Shown one piece after another: positions 5,427 to 5,860 of a stretch of DNA of 5,860 nt. Source of the DNA: Trebonia sp. (GTDB lineage: Bacteria; Actinomycetota; Actinomycetes; Streptosporangiales; Streptosporangiaceae); contig JASHPP010000111.1 in assembly GCA_030038035.1 (NCBI GenBank), forward strand, positions 1 to 5,860, given 5' to 3'. The position numbers and the translations under genes are program-made. The notes under the pieces were generated by a model. It searched no databases. It saw only the letters and a program-made list of their open reading frames with translations, and had not been told where the DNA came from. Numbering within the stretch: position 1 is the first letter of the stretch; the number at the start of each line of letters is the position of its first letter.

Positions 5427-5860
5427 GTGGGAATCGACCGGGCTGAGGAGGGCGACCCGCCCGATCGCCTGCCAGGGCGCGGCGCCGACGTCGATGCCGC
5501 ACCGCCGGCCGACACCGGGGAGCAGGCGGCCGAGCACGCCCGGTCCCGCTCCCTCGTCGAGGAGACCTACGCATCCCGGGACGCCTGGACTCAGGCGCTG
5601 CCCGGCCTGCGCTCCGCCTGGGAAGATCATGAAGAGCGATATCCCGAACGGACACGGCCGACTCCCCGCACCGAACCCGACGGCAGCTGGGTGGCCGACG
5701 GGGACCGGAGGCTGAATCCCGAGCAGAACGCCGAAGCCTCCAAGGCGTGCGCGGACATCCGGGAGGAGGGCGAGCAGGTCATCCTGCCCGCGATGCGCCG
5801 CGTCGAGGCGGCCGACCCGGAACGGCACCTCGCCGGGCTGAAGAACATGCTCAAGGGCGA
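5427..5860 (+). CDS. Hypothetical protein, N-terminal 144 residues; runs off the right edge
   Basis: Open from GTG 5427 to the window end with no stop. Nearly every third codon position is G or C, and composition is sensible (many Glu, Asp, Arg, Ala), unlike the Pro/Gly/Arg-rich minus-strand frame over the same bases. After an Asp/Pro-rich disordered start (about residues 1-40) comes a helical region: RSLVEETYASRDAW, LRSAWEDHEERYPER, a DGSWVADGDRRLNPEQNAEA segment, then EEGEQVILPAMRRVEA and HLAGLKNMLKG at the edge. No membrane segment or signal peptide is seen. From memory, this segment resembles the front of Streptomyces proteins in which 'LKGEDRLKEK' is followed by a domain similar to RelA/SpoT-type nucleotidyltransferases. 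That domain would lie outside the window, so the assignment is only a lead. Neighbours give no functional hint. Confidence 0.75.
   Translation, partial: MGIDRAEEGDPPDRLPGRGADVDAAPPADTGEQAAEHARSRSLVEETYASRDAWTQALPGLRSAWEDHEERYPERTRPTPRTEPDGSWVADGDRRLNPEQNAEASKACADIREEGEQVILPAMRRVEAADPERHLAGLKNMLKG

Noticed and set aside
5274..5828. 184-codon minus-strand frame at the right edge
   Set aside because: Gly/Pro/Leu-rich shadow with no family resemblance; the plus-strand frame has a Shine-Dalgarno, G/C third positions and better composition.

Overview
The window is very G+C-rich, with G or C at most third codon positions, GTG starts and actinobacterial protein families. It therefore most likely comes from an actinomycete chromosome (Streptomyces, Streptosporangiales or similar). 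No rRNA, tRNA, CRISPR array, transposase, integrase or insertion sequence was recognised.

Layout. Positions 2-268 (+) hold the 3' end of a gene for an actinobacterial S-adenosylmethionine-dependent methyltransferase of the DUF574/Methyltransf_19 type. A short leader (269-385) follows, packed with small repeats: a tandem octamer, a near-perfect hairpin, and almost four copies of a 10-bp unit. Next comes a large SNF2-type helicase/translocase gene (386-3268 +; a longer start at GTG 332 is possible). It overlaps by 4 nt (GTGA) a SWIM zinc-finger protein gene (3265-4563 +). A convergent intergenic region (4564-4777) separates this pair from a minus-strand gene for an acidic 161-residue protein of unknown function (4778-5263 -). 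A divergent spacer (5264-5426) then leads to a plus-strand gene that starts at GTG 5427 behind a good ribosome binding site and runs off the window end.

How the genes work together. The core is the SNF2 ATPase and SWIM protein pair, which overlap and are probably translationally coupled. This is a recurrent actinobacterial arrangement (HelZ-like helicase plus SWIM protein), so the two proteins probably act together on DNA or on nucleoprotein; their physiological substrate is not established. The methyltransferase upstream is separated from them by a strong hairpin and is probably a different transcription unit. The two genes on the right are divergent from each other and have no visible functional link to the helicase pair.

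Novelty. Most of the window is ordinary actinobacterial chromosome. The places most worth a second look are the repeat and hairpin cluster at the helicase start, the helicase/SWIM module itself, the uncharacterised 161-residue protein, and the truncated gene at the right edge.
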